Shown here: positions 13,876 to 14,280 of the stretch, piece by piece
Numbering within the stretch: the first letter of the stretch is position 1
Layout of the letters: the number at the start of each line of letters is the position of its first letter
NCBI GenBank assembly: GCA_045660545.1
Contig: JAZREA010000022.1
Location: 1-14,280, forward strand
DNA: 14,280 nucleotides
Source: JAZREA01 sp045660545
GTDB taxonomy: Bacteria > Bacillota > Clostridia > Monoglobales > Firm-18
Direction: 5' to 3'
Program-made: the position numbers and the translations under genes
Notes under the pieces: model-generated
Seen by the model: the letters and a program-made list of their open reading frames with translations, nothing else
Databases searched by the model: none
Told to the model about the DNA's origin: nothing

Positions 13876-14280
13876 TTATATCTGTGGGATTATAACCTTA
13901 GTTCCGCAATACTCATTCATATACTCTATTGCTTCTTTATAACCTGCACCGCCCTGAGATTTAGGCTTAAATGCAAAATTTACCTTTGCTGGCTCTGTTT
14001 CTTGAAGCCTTATAAATCTTTCTGTATCGTACTGACACCCAAATCCGCACAGGGCACAGCCTGTCCTTTGTGCTTTGGTACAACGATAACAACCATTTTC
14101 ATCTTTTACAATCTCACCATAATCACTGCATATAGGTGTCCCTCTATATTTTAGTGCAAATAAAACTCCATCTTTCGTCATAGCTCCAAATGGTTTTGAT
14201 TTATATTCGCCATTAGGCAATCGAATGTTACAACCTGTTTTCATATATGCTTCTTCACGCATTTTGCTTTCGGATGCCTG
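13876..14280 (-). CDS. PAPS reductase family protein, C-terminal part
   Basis: The frame is open to the window edge with no start: six codons (QASESK) precede the first ATG at 14262, and together they give 'ASESKMREEAYMKTGCN', the substrate-loop phrase of phosphoadenosine-phosphosulfate-reductase-like phage proteins. So the first ATG is internal and the true gene is longer. Downstream are 'TPICSDYGEIVKD' and the cysteine-rich 'CYRCTKAQRTGCALCGFGC', followed by 'ERFIRLQETEP', the usual tail of this family. The cysteines could hold an Fe-S cluster or zinc. Members activate sulfur compounds or act as N-type ATP pyrophosphatases; the DNA-phosphorothioation protein DndC is a relative. The exact reaction here is unknown. 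The N-terminal P-loop-like part lies beyond 14280. Confidence 0.75.
   Translation of the reverse strand, partial: QASESKMREEAYMKTGCNIRLPNGEYKSKPFGAMTKDGVLFALKYRGTPICSDYGEIVKDENGCYRCTKAQRTGCALCGFGCQYDTERFIRLQETEPAKVNFAFKPKSQGGAGYKEAIEYMNEYCGTKVIIPQI

Noticed and set aside
13876..14262. A complete 128-residue gene starting at the ATG at 14262
   Set aside because: The frame stays open to the window edge and the upstream codons continue a family phrase (ASES...), so the ATG is internal to a truncated gene.
1..14280. tRNA, integrase or attachment site
   Set aside because: None could be found by reading either strand; no cloverleaf-like structure or recombinase motif was seen.

Overview
The window is part of a tailed-phage or prophage genome. 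Every gene I can support lies on the minus strand, so the biological order runs from position 14280 down to 1. Protein content points to a host in the Firmicutes, most likely Clostridia: a copper-amine-oxidase-like stalk domain, a TcdE/phi29-type holin family, strong AGGAGG-type ribosome sites, and sigma-A-like promoter hexamers. No integrase, attachment site, tRNA or host gene is present, so a free phage and an integrated prophage cannot be told apart.

End of the early/middle region (14280-12902): the C-terminal part of a PAPS-reductase-like protein that runs off the window, a Lar-like restriction-alleviation zinc-ribbon protein, a short coiled-coil protein, a four-cysteine small protein and an 89-residue basic protein. 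The last two codon-dense genes are followed by a strong intrinsic terminator (12824-12857).

Late promoter (12739-12767): TTGAGA-17 bp-TATTAT lies just after that terminator. A direct repeat TTCCGTT with a 10-bp period abuts its -35 box. It should drive the whole late operon.

Packaging and head (12638-6780): small terminase, large terminase, a 73-residue membrane-anchored protein, portal, scaffold, HK97/P22-like coat protein and a small beta-rich protein, probably head decoration. The portal-scaffold gap holds three imperfect repeats around the word CCGTCG. The small beta-rich gene is followed by an intrinsic terminator and then a second hairpin plus U-run right before the adaptor gene. A perfect 11-bp inverted repeat overlaps the second hairpin, so the 131-bp gap looks like an attenuator between head and tail genes.

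Tail and host contact (6648-581): head-tail adaptor, a 654-residue nozzle/stabilisation-type protein, a 77-residue linker, an 839-residue fibre with about a dozen YadA-head-like beta-roll repeats, and a 240-residue protein joining a stalk domain to a DUF4329-like domain that carries a complete JAMM metallopeptidase signature. There is no tape measure and no large internal virion protein, so a short-tailed (podovirus-type) particle is the natural reading.

Lysis (565-1): a holin and the first 32 codons of an N-acetylmuramoyl-L-alanine amidase that continues past position 1. The most unusual items are the stalk-JAMM protein, the head/tail attenuator-like gap and the recurring CCGTCG elements.
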